This document shows positions 1 through 9,224 of a stretch of 64,000 nucleotides of DNA, piece after piece. Source of the stretch: Streptomyces tsukubensis (GTDB lineage: Bacteria; Actinomycetota; Actinomycetes; Streptomycetales; Streptomycetaceae); assembly GCF_009296025.1 (NCBI RefSeq), contig NZ_CP045178.1:2604001-2668000 (forward strand), given 5' to 3'. The number at the start of each line of letters is the position of its first letter. The first letter of the stretch is position 1. The position numbers and the translations under genes were made by a program. Below the pieces are notes generated by a model, which saw nothing but the letters and a program-made list of their open reading frames with translations, had not been told where the DNA came from and ran no database searches.

Positions 1-2
1 AG

Positions 3-347
3 TTCCTGCTGAACTCCTCCGGCGCCGTCGCGCTCTTCGTGTGGCTCGCGATCTGTTTCTCGCAGCTGCGGCTGCGCGGCAAGATCGTGCGGGAGTCGCC
101 GGAGAAGCTGGTCGTCAGGATGTGGCTCTTCCCTTATCTGACGTGGGCGACCATCGCCATGATCCTGTTCGTGCTGGTGTACATGCTCTTCGACGACGAC
201 GGCCGCCCACAGGTCCTGCTCTCCCTGCTGGTCGCCGCTCTCGTCGTGGCCTTCTCCCTGCTGAGGGAGCGGAAGCGGGGCGGTGGCTACGGCCCCACCC
301 CCGACCACCAGGTGGAACCCGGCGAGAAGGTGCCCGCGTCCAGCTGA
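3..347 (+). CDS. amino-acid permease, C-terminal part (5' end outside window)
   Basis: Open from the window edge. The reading frame continues upstream of the first ATG (FLLNSSGAVALFVW...), so this is the last roughly 115 residues of an APC-superfamily amino-acid/proton symporter. Visible are the end of one membrane helix, a basic loop with the motif PEKLVVRMW, two more hydrophobic helices and a hydrophilic tail. The same PEKLVVRMW loop occurs in the complete permease at 2474-3877, so the two are paralogues of the AAT/GABA-permease type. The substrate cannot be told from the tail. Confidence 0.85.
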   Translation, partial: FLLNSSGAVALFVWLAICFSQLRLRGKIVRESPEKLVVRMWLFPYLTWATIAMILFVLVYMLFDDDGRPQVLLSLLVAALVVAFSLLRERKRGGGYGPTPDHQVEPGEKVPASS

Positions 348-521
348 CGGTGTCCCCGGCTCCGCCTCGTCCCTCCCTTCTCCTCCTCACCCCGTGCGCG
401 TGAGTACGTCCCGACTCCCGTACTCACCTGCCTGATACCTGACGGCCGATGTCAGGTATGGCTGGGAGCGTCGTCCGTGCCGGTCCGTTCGGGCCGGTAC
501 GGACGGGTGAGGGAAGTCGAT

Positions 522-1309
522 GTGGACAGGGCGGACAACGAAGGACCGCGCTATCCCGGTGGGCGGGACGCGGTCGGCGGCGCGGAGGGGCTGCGGCCCG
601 GCGACGCCGGATACGACGAGGAAGTGGCCGGATTCCAGACCGGTTTCACGCGGCGGCCCGCACATGTCTTCGCGGTGACTTCGCGGGACGAGGTGCGGGC
701 CGCCGCGGCGCACGGCCTCGCTCCCGTCAACGGCTCGTCGCCCGGGGTGGGTTCGTGTCGTACACGCTCTGCGGCGGTCTCGGTATTCTGGGCAGGCGGT
801 ACGGCTGGGCCGCCGACCGGGTCCGCGCGTTCGACGTGGTCACGGCGCGGGCTCAGCCACTCCGTGTGACGGCGCGGAGCAGCCCCGACCTCTTCTGGGC
901 GCTGCTGGGGCGGCGGCAGGGACCTCGGGCGGTGGTCACCGCCATGGAGGCCGGGCTGGTCGAGGTGCTGGCAGCCACGGGTCCCGCGGCGCCGGTGATG
1001 TGCGTGCTCCAGCTCAACCATCTCGGCGGCGCGCTGGGCGAGGAGCCCGCCGTACCCAACGCGGTGCCCCACCGCCGGGCGTCCCATCTCGTACGGCTGT
1101 TGTCAGGGCTCGACGGCACGGACCGGGCGGCGCTGCGCGGGTACTACGACCGCGTGTTCGAGCCGCTGGCCCCGTGGCGTGCGGGGCGCGCCGCCGCTTT
1201 CTCGTTCGGTGGCGGTGACCGTACACAGGGGCTGCACACGCCGGAGGTCGCGGAGCGGCTGCGTGAGGTGCGGGAGAGGTACGACCCGGCAGGGCTGTTC
1301 CTGGGGTGA
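522..1309 (+). pseudogene. decayed FAD-linked (BBE-type) oxidase
   Basis: Two frames together resemble a flavin-linked oxidase of the berberine-bridge type. The first frame, from a GTG with GAGGGAAG upstream, gives an N-terminal segment (YDEEVAGFQTGFTRRPAHVF). It then jumps to AHGLAPVNGSSPGVG, which in the family lies some 80 residues later, so the FAD-anchoring part is deleted. Around 745-765 the match moves to another frame (CGGLGILGRRYGWAADRVRAFDVVTA) and runs to a normal C-terminus (RERYDPAGLFLG). An internal deletion plus a frameshift make it non-functional. The family call rests on motif recall. Confidence 0.75.
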
Positions 1310-1317
1310 GGCACGGG

Positions 1318-1360
1318 CGCGCGGGTGGGGGCCGTCGCGCGACCCCCACCCGCGCGTTTT
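1318..1360. terminator. bidirectional terminator between convergent genes
   Basis: A perfect 14-bp stem (1318-1331 with 1343-1356; arm CGCGCGGGTGGGGG), an 11-nt loop and TTTT on the plus side. It lies between the end of the oxidase pseudogene and the end of bioY, which converge. Confidence 0.85.
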
Positions 1361-1365
1361 GAGGT

Positions 1366-1950
1366 TCAGCCCTTGCGGCCCGCGAGCTTCCACGCGGCGG
1401 GCAGCGCGCCCATGGCGAGCGCCGCCTTGATGACGTCACCGACGATGAACGGCGTGATCCCCGCGGCCACCGCCTGGGTGGCGGTCATGCCGGTCGAGAG
1501 CGCGAGGTAGGGGACACCGACCGCGTAGATGATCGCCGAGCCGAGCAGCATGGATCCCGCCGTGCGGGCCACCGAGCGGTCGGCGCCGCGCCGGGCGAGA
1601 GCGCCGACCACGGTCGCGGCGAGCAGCATGCCGATGACGTAGCCGAAGGAGGGGAAGGATGCGCCCGACTGACCATCGGAGAACCAGGGCAGGCCCGCCA
1701 CGCCGGCCGCGGCGTAGAGCGCGAGCGCCAGGAAACCCTTACGGGCGCCGAGGGCGGTACCCACCAGGAGGACGGCGAAGGTCTGGACGGTGACCGGGAC
1801 CGGGGAGCCGGGGACCGGTATCGCGATCTGGGCGGCGAGCCCCGTCAGGGCCGCACCGCCGACGACCAGTGCGATGTCCCGCGTACGGGAGACGGGGAGC
1901 AGGTCGGCGAGGACCGCTCCCGGACGGGTGGTGAGGGACGCAGTGCTCAT
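1366..1950 (-). CDS. bioY: biotin transporter S-component BioY
   Basis: This 194-residue membrane protein has about six hydrophobic helices and the BioY hallmarks: GLAAQIAIPVPGSPVPVTVQTFAVLLVG near residues 38-65, then GYVIGMLLAA and the late VGDVIKAALA motif. BioY binds biotin and works alone or with an ECF-type ATPase/T-component. No EcfA/EcfT genes follow, so it acts alone or shares an energising unit encoded elsewhere. The ATG is preceded by GTGGAGT on the minus strand. It converges with the oxidase remnant and shares the upstream gap with the divergent permease. The CACCGGTG palindrome at 2082-2089 is the only operator-like sequence seen upstream. Confidence 0.93.
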   Translation of the reverse strand: MSTASLTTRPGAVLADLLPVSRTRDIALVVGGAALTGLAAQIAIPVPGSPVPVTVQTFAVLLVGTALGARKGFLALALYAAAGVAGLPWFSDGQSGASFPSFGYVIGMLLAATVVGALARRGADRSVARTAGSMLLGSAIIYAVGVPYLALSTGMTATQAVAAGITPFIVGDVIKAALAMGALPAAWKLAGRKG

Positions 1951-2473
1951 CGAAACTCCACGGAGGTGGGTGGGGCTGGCGCGCCCGCCGCCGGGGGCGC
2001 GTCACGTCGGTGGACGACGGACGGGCCCTCGGTGGCGGAAGACGGGGACAGGGCGACGGTAGCCCGCAGATCCACACCGTTCACCGGTGTTCTCGCACAA
2101 AGCCTCGATCACCGTCGTGGTGGAGACTCCACAAAGGTGCCCGTCCACGCACACGAACCCGGCGCCGTCGGCGTGACCCTTGTCACCGCGCAGGCGGTGG
2201 CCCTCTGGTTCGAACCGCACCCGGAGGCCGACACACCCTCTGTGGGAATCCCCCAATTCCCTTCCGGCCAAGGGCGGATGAGCCCCTGAGGGGCCGTCAC
2301 CGCGAAGACAGGCACGGGCCCCATCCGCCCCTCAGCCCCCGGGAGAACTAAATGTGATCATCCGTTTACCTGAAGTGAATCAAGCGTCCACATGGTGATC
2401 ATGCCCTCCTTTTCCGCGGGCCGCTCTCCCAGACTGAGGCCCTTTCCTGTCGTCTCACGTAGCGGACTCCCCC
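1951..2473. other. divergent intergenic region, bioY / permease
   Basis: This 523-bp gap has no convincing gene; the open frames give unstructured low-complexity peptides. It holds the CACCGGTG palindrome (2082-2089) near the bioY side and two copies of GTGATCAT near the permease side, listed separately. Confidence 0.5.
2354..2402. promoter_or_regulatory. paired GTGATCAT motifs upstream of permease
   Basis: GTGATCAT occurs at 2354-2361 and again at 2395-2402, 41 bp apart (about four helical turns). Each contains the palindrome TGATCA. The region is unusually AT-rich for this chromosome and lies 70-120 bp before the permease start. A regulator-binding role is inferred from repetition and position only. 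Confidence 0.35.
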
Positions 2474-3877
2474 ATGACGAGGACTTCACCACAGCCGGAA
2501 GCCACGACCGCTCAAGGAGCCGACGGACTGGGCAACGGGCTCAAACAGCGCCACCTCTCGATGATCGCCCTCGGCGGAGTCATCGGCGCCGGCCTCTTCG
2601 TGGGCTCGGGCGCGGGGATCGCGACGGCGGGCCCGTCGATCGTCGTGGCCTACGCGATCTCCGGCCTGATGGTCATGCTCGTGATGCGGATGCTCGGCGA
2701 GATGTCGGCCGCGCACCCGGCCTCCGGCTCGTTCTCCGTGCACGCCGAACGGTCCATCGGACCGTGGGCCGGATTCACCGCCGGGTGGATGTTCTGGATG
2801 CTGCTCTGCGTGGGCGTGGCCGCCGAGGCGATCGGCGCGGCCTCGATCATGACGGGCTGGTTCCCCGACACCCCCGACTGGCTCTGGGTCGCCCTGTTCA
2901 TGGTGATCTTCTGCGTGACCAACCTGACCGCCGTCGGCAACTTCGGTGAGTTCGAGTTCTGGTTCTCCGCCCTGAAGGTCGCCGCCATCAGCCTCTTCCT
3001 GATCATCGGCGTCCTCGCGATCCTCGGCATCCTGCCGGGTACCGACGCCCCGGGCACCTCCCACCTCACGGGTGACGGCGGTTTCCTGCCGAACGGGTCC
3101 AACGGGCTGATCACGGGCCTGCTCGCCTCCGTCTTCGCCTACGGCGGCCTGGAGACCGTGACCATCGCCGCCGCCGAGTCGGAGAACCCGGTACGCGGTG
3201 TCGCGGGGGCCGTGCGGACCGCGATGTGGCGCGTCGGCCTCTTCTATGTGGGCTCGATGGCCGTCATCGTCACGCTGGTGCCGTGGAACGCCGCCTCGGT
3301 GCAGTCGAAGGGGCCCTACGTGGCCGTCCTCGACGAGCTGGACATCCCCGCCGCGGGCCAGATCATGAATGTGGTGATCCTCGCCGCCCTGCTGTCCGCC
3401 ATGAACGCCAACATCTACGGGTCGTCCCGTATGGCGTACTCGCTGGCACAGCGCGGCGACGGGCCGCGCCTCCTGCGCAAGCTCACCGGCGGCGTGCCGC
3501 GCCCCGCTGTCGTCGCCTCCTCCGCCTTCGGTTTCTTCGCCGTGCTGCTCAGCTACTGGTGGCCGGAGACGGTCTTCACCTGGCTGCTGAACATGGTCGG
3601 CGCGGCCGTCCTCGTCGTCTGGGCGCTCATCGCCGTCGCGCAGTTGCGCTCCCGCAGGAAGCTGGAGCGCGAGGCTCCGGAGAAGCTGGTGGTGCGGATG
3701 TGGGCGTTCCCCGTGCTGACCTGGATCTCGCTGGCCGGGATGGCGGCCATCCTGGTACTGATGCTGCGCGAGGACGACACCCGGTTGCAGCTCTACTTCA
3801 CCGGTGGACTCGCCATCATCCTGTCCGCCGTCGGGTTGTTCAGGCAGCGTACGCGGGAAGAGCGCGCCGCCGTCTAG
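2474..3877 (+). CDS. amino-acid permease (APC family, GABA/AAT type)
   Basis: A 467-residue inner-membrane symporter with about 12 hydrophobic segments. The N-terminus has the family signature: a short hydrophilic head, [24 protein letters not shown] (residues about 24-47), then the conserved [17 protein letters not shown] loop of amino-acid permeases. The body ends with the same PEKLVVRMW loop as the partial gene at the window start. Length is normal for the AAT family. The substrate is not readable. No strong ribosome binding site precedes the ATG, so the start is moderately sure. A hairpin with TTT follows at 3909. Confidence 0.92.
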   Translation: MTRTSPQPEATTAQGADGLGNGLKQRHLSMIALGGVIGAGLFVGSGAGIATAGPSIVVAYAISGLMVMLVMRMLGEMSAAHPASGSFSVHAERSIGPWAGFTAGWMFWMLLCVGVAAEAIGAASIMTGWFPDTPDWLWVALFMVIFCVTNLTAVGNFGEFEFWFSALKVAAISLFLIIGVLAILGILPGTDAPGTSHLTGDGGFLPNGSNGLITGLLASVFAYGGLETVTIAAAESENPVRGVAGAVRTAMWRVGLFYVGSMAVIVTLVPWNAASVQSKGPYVAVLDELDIPAAGQIMNVVILAALLSAMNANIYGSSRMAYSLAQRGDGPRLLRKLTGGVPRPAVVASSAFGFFAVLLSYWWPETVFTWLLNMVGAAVLVVWALIAVAQLRSRRKLEREAPEKLVVRMWAFPVLTWISLAGMAAILVLMLREDDTRLQLYFTGGLAIILSAVGLFRQRTREERAAV

Positions 3878-3908
3878 GGGCCGCCGCGCCACAGTCGGCC
3901 GTACCGAG

Positions 3909-3943
3909 GCCCCCGTCCGGAGAACGATCCGGGCGGGGGCTTT
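3909..3943 (+). terminator. terminator after permease
   Basis: GCCCCCGTCCGG (3909-3920) pairs with CCGGGCGGGGGC (3929-3940), allowing one G-T pair, around an 8-nt loop and followed by TTT. Confidence 0.75.
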
Positions 3944-4040
3944 CGCCTGCCCGGCCGCTCCCCGCGCGGGCCCGCCGTTTTCCCTTCGCGTTTCCCCACG
4001 CCCCGCCGCACACGGACCCATCTCTGCTGCTAGCGTGCAC

Positions 4041-4057
4041 TTGCAAGTTGATTGCAA
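4041..4057 (+). promoter_or_regulatory. Nur box (nickel-responsive repressor site) of sodF
   Basis: TTGCAA-GTTGA-TTGCAA, two half-sites separated by 5 bp, as in the Nur operators described for Streptomyces coelicolor sodF. It lies 39 bp before the ATG. Known biology: with nickel present, Nur represses sodF and the Ni-dependent SodN is made instead. Confidence 0.85.
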
Positions 4058-4095
4058 TAACGTGTGTTGCACAAGAGTCTCGAAGGGGTCCCTCC

Positions 4096-4737
4096 ATGGC
4101 CGTCTATACGCTTCCTGAACTCCCTTACGACTACGCGGCGCTCGAACCCGTGATCAGCCCGGAGATCATCGAGCTGCACCACGACAAGCACCACGCCACG
4201 TACGTCAAGGGCGCCAACGACACGCTGGAGCAGCTCGCGGAGGCGCGCGACAAGGAGTCGTGGGGCGCCGTCAACGGCCTGGAGAAGAACCTCGCCTTTC
4301 ACCTCTCCGGCCACATCCTGCACAGCATCTACTGGCACAACATGACCGGCGACGGCGGCGGCGAGCCGCTCGAAGCCGACGGCACCGGCGAGCTGGCCGA
4401 CGCCATCGCCGAGGCCTTCGGTTCCTTCGCGGGCTTCAAGGCGCACCTCACCAAGGCCGCCGCCACCACCCAGGGCTCCGGCTGGGGCGTACTCGCCTTC
4501 GAACCGGTCAGCGAGCGGCTCATCGTCGAGCAGATCTACGACCACCAGGGCAATGTCGGCCAGGGCTCGGTGCCGATCCTGGTCTTCGACGCCTGGGAGC
4601 ACGCCTTCTACCTCCAGTACAAGAACCAGAAGGTGGACTTCATCGAGGCCATGTGGCGCGTCGTCAACTGGCAGGACGTCGCCAAGCGCTACACGGCGGC
4701 CAAGGCGCGCGCGAACACCCTGTTGCTCGCCCCCTGA
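4096..4737 (+). CDS. sodF: superoxide dismutase, Fe(Zn) type
   Basis: 213 residues, full length for Fe/Mn superoxide dismutases, which convert superoxide to oxygen and hydrogen peroxide in the cytoplasm. Metal-ligand motifs are present: [13 protein letters not shown] near residue 25, the second His in [16 protein letters not shown], and [13 protein letters not shown] for the C-terminal Asp and His. The start is the ATG directly after the upstream Nur box region; a longer open frame upstream has no SOD similarity. The Nur box identifies it as the nickel-repressed sodF rather than a manganese enzyme. Monocistronic, with a strong hairpin downstream. Confidence 0.95.
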   Translation: MAVYTLPELPYDYAALEPVISPEIIELHHDKHHATYVKGANDTLEQLAEARDKESWGAVNGLEKNLAFHLSGHILHSIYWHNMTGDGGGEPLEADGTGELADAIAEAFGSFAGFKAHLTKAAATTQGSGWGVLAFEPVSERLIVEQIYDHQGNVGQGSVPILVFDAWEHAFYLQYKNQKVDFIEAMWRVVNWQDVAKRYTAAKARANTLLLAP

Positions 4738-4843
4738 CCGAGGCGGCGGCTCAGGGCGGCACCGCAAGCGGCGGTTCAGGGCCGCTCCGGCGTCCTGCTC
4801 GTGATCGTCTTCTCAACCTTCACGGAGCGGGCGGAAAAAAAGC

Positions 4844-4880
4844 GGAAGGCCCCACGAGGACGTGACTCGTGGGGCCTTCC
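4844..4880. terminator. bidirectional terminator after sodF
   Basis: A perfect 14-bp stem, GGAAGGCCCCACGA (4844-4857) with its complement at 4867-4880, and a 9-nt loop. An A-run at 4835-4841 gives a U-tract for minus-strand transcripts. Confidence 0.85.
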
Positions 4881-5036
4881 GTCGTACGCGCCCCCTGAGC
4901 GCCGTCTCGCGCCCTGCCCGGCCGCCGCCCTGCCCGGCAGACTCTCCGGAAGAAGCGGGGCAGAACCGGTCGGGAGGGGCACTATGCTGCCGCTCGTCCG
5001 GACCGGGCAGCCCGCCGGACATCCGGGGAGGCCGTC

Positions 5037-5249
5037 ATGCTGAAGCTGTACTGCGAGACGTGCAAGGCCGACGAGGAACACCGTGAGCTGAGCGGCGAGC
5101 GCGAACGCGGCTGGGTCCGCTCGAAGACCGGCAAGAAATACGTGCACGACTACTGGATGTGCGCCAACGGCGACTGCCGCCGGGTCCGCTACCGCTGGTC
5201 GTCACGGAGCCCCAGGCCGGTCATGATGAAGATGCCGGACTTCGACTGA
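5037..5249 (+). CDS. small Cys4 (zinc-ribbon-like) protein
   Basis: A 70-residue protein with a strong ribosome binding site (GGGGAGG, 5 nt before the ATG). The only clear feature is two cysteine pairs, YCETC near residues 5-9 and CANGDC near 42-47, as in a small zinc ribbon. Between them lies a charged segment with the sequence SKTGKKYVHDYW, and the C-terminus is basic then acidic (KMPDFD). It could bind zinc and possibly nucleic acid. No named function is recognised. It stands alone between the sodF terminator and the convergent oxidoreductase gene. Confidence 0.75.
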   Translation: MLKLYCETCKADEEHRELSGERERGWVRSKTGKKYVHDYWMCANGDCRRVRYRWSSRSPRPVMMKMPDFD

Positions 5250-5373
5250 GCCCCCGGCAGGGCCCGAACCGGCAAGGACCGCACGACCCCGCCTCCGCCT
5301 CCGGCCCCGTCCCGGACCGGAGGCGGATGGCAGAGGCGAGACGGAGGCGGAGGCGGATGGCCGAGGCCGGTGA

Positions 5374-6018
5374 TCAGTCGAAGATCGGACCCTGGGTCCT
5401 GGTCCGCTTGAGCTCGTAGAAGCCGGGCACCGAGGCCACCGCGAGGGTGCCGTCCCACAGCCTCGCCGCCTCCTCACCCTTGGGGGCGGGGGTGACGACG
5501 GGCCCGAAGAAGGCGATCTGCTCACCGTCGGAGCCGGGCACCGCGATGACGGGGGTGCCGACGTCCTGGCCGACCTTGTCGATGCCTTCCTTGTGCGAGG
5601 CGCGCAGCCGGGTGTCGTACGTGTCGCTGTCGGCGTACTCCGCGAGGGAGGCGGGCAGCCCCGCGTCGGCGAGCGCGGCGAGGACGGCCTCCTGGGTGGC
5701 GCCCTCGCCTCGGTTGTGGAATCGGGTCCCCATCGCGGTGTAGAGGTCGCCAAGGACCTCGGGGCCGTGCAGCTGCTCGGCAGCGATGGCGACCCGGACG
5801 GGGCCCCACGCCTTGGTGAGGAAGTCGGCGTACCTCTCGGGCAGCTCGTCGAGCTTCGACTCGTTCAGCACGGCGAGGCTCATCACGTGCCAGCGCACCC
5901 GCACCGGCCTGACCTTCTCGACCTCCAGCATCCAGCGGGACGTCATCCACGCCCAGGGGCACAACGGGTCGAACCAGAAATCAGCGGTGACCGTGTCATT
6001 CGTCTGCTGGTCGGTCAT
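5374..6018 (-). CDS. DsbA-family oxidoreductase (Rv2466c-like)
   Basis: 214 residues with a thioredoxin fold and helical insert of the DsbA class. The start ATG has AGGAGAG upstream; a longer in-frame ATG lacks this. After FWFDPLCPWAWMTSRWM (active-site region near residue 15) the sequence follows the actinobacterial mycothiol-dependent reductase Rv2466c group, ending with the cis-proline region GTPVIAVPG and VPGFYELKRTR. Rv2466c uses a CPWC pair; here the motif is CPWA, so the second cysteine is absent and the enzyme would work as a monothiol. Cytoplasmic, since no signal peptide is seen. It shares 129 bp of divergent promoter DNA with the aminopeptidase gene. Confidence 0.85.
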   Translation of the reverse strand: MTDQQTNDTVTADFWFDPLCPWAWMTSRWMLEVEKVRPVRVRWHVMSLAVLNESKLDELPERYADFLTKAWGPVRVAIAAEQLHGPEVLGDLYTAMGTRFHNRGEGATQEAVLAALADAGLPASLAEYADSDTYDTRLRASHKEGIDKVGQDVGTPVIAVPGSDGEQIAFFGPVVTPAPKGEEAARLWDGTLAVASVPGFYELKRTRTQGPIFD

Positions 6019-6119
6019 GTCTCTCCTAGGAATCCGTTCGGCTGCGCTCGGAAAACGCCAGGGAGGCCCCCGCGCATTCCCGGATGTCCGGTGTGTTCGG
6101 GGCGTGCGAGGATCGTAGG

Positions 6120-6129
6120 CGTTCGAACG
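6120..6129. promoter_or_regulatory. 10-bp palindrome in divergent promoter region
   Basis: CGTTCGAACG, a perfect palindrome, lies 19 bp before the aminopeptidase start codon, between two divergent genes. An operator role is only a possibility. Confidence 0.25.
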
Positions 6130-6147
6130 AGCCACGAAGGAGTGCCG

Positions 6148-8757
6148 GTGCCCGGTGAGAATCTGTCCCGCGACGAGGCCGGCGAGCGGGCGGCCCTGCT
6201 GTCCGTCGACGGGTATGAGGTCGATCTCGATCTACGGTCCGCGGTAGGCGACGCGGGCGGAGAACCGCGCACTTTCCGGTCCAGGACGATGATCAGGTTC
6301 CGGTGCTCGGAGCCGGGCTCCGCGAGCTTCGCCGACCTGATCGCGCCCTCCGTGACCGCGGTGACGCTGAACGGCGAGCAGCTGGACCCCTCGGCCGTTT
6401 TCGACGGCACCCGGGTCGCGCTCGACGGGCTCGCGGCGGAGAACGTCCTGACGGTGGACGCCCAGTGCGCCTACAGCAGGACGGGCGAGGGCATGCACCG
6501 CTTCGTCGACCCGGAGGACGGCGAGGTCTACCTCTACACGCAGTACGAGCCGGCCGACGCCCGCCGCGTCTTCGCCAACTTCGAACAGCCCGACCTGAAG
6601 GCGCCCTACCGCTTCCGCGTGACGGCCCCCGAGGGCTGGACGGTGTGGAGCAACGGCGCGGGAACACCGGAGGAGACGGACGGCGGCGCGCCCGCGGGGC
6701 AGGGGCGCGAGGGGCGCACCTGGAACTTCGCCGAGACCAAGCCGATCTCGACGTACATCACCTGTGTCGTCGCGGGGCCCTACCACTACGTGACGGACAG
6801 CTACCGCCGTACGTTCGAGGACGGCACCGAGCTGGAGATCCCGCTGGGCGCGATGTGCCGCAAGGGACTCGCCAGGCACTTCGACGCCGACGACGTCTTC
6901 CTCGTCACCAAACAGGGCCTGGACTTCTTCCACGACCACTTCGACTACCCGTACCCCTTCGGCAAGTACGACCAGGCCTTCGTGCCCGAGTACAACCTCG
7001 GCGCGATGGAGAACCCGGGACTCGTCACCTTCCGCGAGGAGTACATCTACCGGGGCAGGGTCACCCGGGCCGCCTACGAGCGCAGGGCCAACGTCATCCT
7101 GCACGAGATGGCGCACATGTGGTTCGGCGACCTGGTGACCATGGGCTGGTGGGACGACCTCTGGCTGAAGGAGTCCTTCGCGGACTTCATGGGCACGTTC
7201 TCCATGGTCGAGGCGACCCGGTTCACCGACGGCTGGATCACCTTCGCCAACAACCGCAAGACCTGGGCCTACCGCGCCGACCAGCTGCCTTCCACCCACC
7301 CGGTGACCGCGGACATCAGGGACCTCCAGGACGCCAAACTCAACTTCGACGGGATCACCTACGCCAAGGGCGCGAGCGTGCTGAAGCAGCTCGTGGCCTA
7401 CGCGGGCAGGGACGCGTTCCTTGAGGGCGCCAGGCGCTACTTCAAGCGTCACGCGTACGGCAACACCACACTCAAGGACCTGCTCTCGGTACTGGAGGAG
7501 ACGTCGGGGCGGGACATGGCCACGTGGTCCGCCTCCTGGCTCCAGACCTCAGGGGTCAACGCGCTGACACCCGAGGTGACGGTGAGCGCCGAGGGCAGGA
7601 TCACCGAACTCGCCGTGATCCAGACGGACTCCACGTCCCGGCCCGAACTGCGCCCGCACCGGGTGGCGATCGGCCTCTACCGCCTCCAGGACGGCGAACT
7701 CGCGCGCTACGCGCGGGCCGAGGCCGACGTGGCCGACGCGCGCACCGTGATCACGGAGCTGACCGGGGAGGAGGCGCCCGCCCTTGTCCTGGTCAACGAC
7801 GACGACCTCACCTACTGCAAGATCCGCTTCGACGCGAACTCCCTCGACACGCTCCGCGACCACCTGGGCGACATCACCGACCCGCTGGCGCGGGCGCTCT
7901 GCTGGGCCGCGCTGTGGAGCATGACAAGGGACGCGCTGCTCCCCGCCTCCGACTTCCTCACGACGGTGCTGAGGTTCGCGGGGCGGGAGAGCGACATCGG
8001 CGTGGTGCAAATGGTGCACGCCTGGGCCCAGTTCGCCCTGACCCACTATGTCGCGCCCGACCGGCGCGAGGAGGGCGCGCGACTGCTGGCCGAGGGCGCC
8101 CTGCGTGAGTTGCGGGACGCGCCCCCCGGCAGCCAGCAGCAGCTCACCTGGGCGCGCTTCTTCGCCGAGGTCGCCTCGTCCGAGGCCGATCTCCAGTTGG
8201 TCGACGGGCTGTTGAACTCCACGGCGAAGATCGACGGCCTCGAAGTGGACCAGGAGCTGCGCTGGGTCCTCCTCTCCTCCCTCGCGGCGCACGGCGTGGC
8301 CGACGAGCACCGGATCGCGGCCGAACTGTCCCGCGACGACACGGCGTCGGGGAAGCGGCACCAGGTCCGCTGCCTGGCCTCGCGGCCCTCCGCCGCGGTG
8401 AAGGCGCAGGACTGGGCCCGGGTCGTCGAGGCGGACTCGCTCTCCAACGCGCTGGTGGAGGCGACCGTGGCGGGGTTCGAGCAGCCCTCGCAGCGCGAGC
8501 TGCTCGCCCCGTACACGGGGAAGTACTTCGACATGCTGGAGAGGGTGTGGGAGGAGCGGTCGATCCAGATCGCCATGATCACTGTCCGGCGCCTCTTCCC
8601 CGCGCTTCAGGACAGTCAGGAGACGCTCGACATGGCGGACGCCTGGCTGGAAAGTCACACCGAACTCGCCCCGGCGCTACGGCGGATGGTCCTGGAATCG
8701 CGTGACGATCTCGCGCGGGCGCTGCGTGCGCAGCAGTGCGACACCGTGGCCGGCTGA
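6148..8757 (+). CDS. pepN: aminopeptidase N (M1 metallopeptidase), copy 1
   Basis: 869 residues, the expected length. The GTG start is set by GAAGGAG five bases upstream. M1 hallmarks are clear: the substrate-binding GAMEN motif (LGAMENPG), the zinc motif HEMAHMWFGD with H319, E320 and H323, and the third ligand E342 in LKESFADF. The N-terminal domain (residues about 1-200), catalytic domain (200-450) and C-terminal helical ERAP1-like domain (550-860) are all present. It removes N-terminal amino acids from peptides in the cytoplasm. A second copy lies at 19898-22459; the two share most motifs, but here GAMEN is followed by PG and the segment after the zinc motif reads KESFADF rather than NESFATY. 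Confidence 0.95.
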   Translation: MPGENLSRDEAGERAALLSVDGYEVDLDLRSAVGDAGGEPRTFRSRTMIRFRCSEPGSASFADLIAPSVTAVTLNGEQLDPSAVFDGTRVALDGLAAENVLTVDAQCAYSRTGEGMHRFVDPEDGEVYLYTQYEPADARRVFANFEQPDLKAPYRFRVTAPEGWTVWSNGAGTPEETDGGAPAGQGREGRTWNFAETKPISTYITCVVAGPYHYVTDSYRRTFEDGTELEIPLGAMCRKGLARHFDADDVFLVTKQGLDFFHDHFDYPYPFGKYDQAFVPEYNLGAMENPGLVTFREEYIYRGRVTRAAYERRANVILHEMAHMWFGDLVTMGWWDDLWLKESFADFMGTFSMVEATRFTDGWITFANNRKTWAYRADQLPSTHPVTADIRDLQDAKLNFDGITYAKGASVLKQLVAYAGRDAFLEGARRYFKRHAYGNTTLKDLLSVLEETSGRDMATWSASWLQTSGVNALTPEVTVSAEGRITELAVIQTDSTSRPELRPHRVAIGLYRLQDGELARYARAEADVADARTVITELTGEEAPALVLVNDDDLTYCKIRFDANSLDTLRDHLGDITDPLARALCWAALWSMTRDALLPASDFLTTVLRFAGRESDIGVVQMVHAWAQFALTHYVAPDRREEGARLLAEGALRELRDAPPGSQQQLTWARFFAEVASSEADLQLVDGLLNSTAKIDGLEVDQELRWVLLSSLAAHGVADEHRIAAELSRDDTASGKRHQVRCLASRPSAAVKAQDWARVVEADSLSNALVEATVAGFEQPSQRELLAPYTGKYFDMLERVWEERSIQIAMITVRRLFPALQDSQETLDMADAWLESHTELAPALRRMVLESRDDLARALRAQQCDTVAG

Positions 8758-8815
8758 CAGGTTCGGTCGCCTGCGTGCGTGCCAGCGTGCGCGCCTGCGG
8801 GCGCGCGGGCAGGCG

Positions 8816-8862
<47 letters not shown>

Positions 8863-8869
8863 GTGGGAT

Positions 8870-8905
8870 GGCCCCCGGGGTTCGCCTGAACCCCGGGGGC
8901 CTTTT
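8870..8905 (+). terminator. pepN terminator
   Basis: Perfect 14-bp stem GGCCCCCGGGGTTC (8870-8883) with 8888-8901, loop GCCT, followed by TTTT. Confidence 0.9.
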
Positions 8906-9224
8906 CGTGTGCGCGGGTCCGCCGGTCCGTGACCGGCCCTTCGACCGCCCCCGGCGCTCGCGTGGGGGTGATCGTGCGCCGGAGTGCGCGCACCGGAGCC
9001 CGCAGCGCCCCCGGCGCGAGCGCGACCGCCCGTCCTGGGTACGGCCACTGGATGGAACCCGAATCGGTGTCCCTCCCGGGGGTTTGATCCGCCTCGGGTC
9101 GCACGAACGGGTGACCTTCGCCATCGGCAGTCGAACGCCCGTACTTTAGGACGAAGTTGTCCGGTTTTGTCGACAGATCGGTAACAGCGGTTAGCGAGCC
9201 GCGTGGGTGAGGAATTCTCCGACC
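8906..9224. other. intergenic region before AbiEi/Vsr-like gene
   Basis: 319 bp with no supported gene. The last 100 bp are relatively AT-rich and probably hold the promoter of the next gene, but no clear -35/-10 pair can be assigned. Confidence 0.4.

Noticed and set aside
2002..2271. 89-residue minus-strand open frame upstream of bioY
   Set aside because: No ribosome binding site and no recognisable pattern; Arg/Gly-rich composition is typical of chance frames in this GC range.
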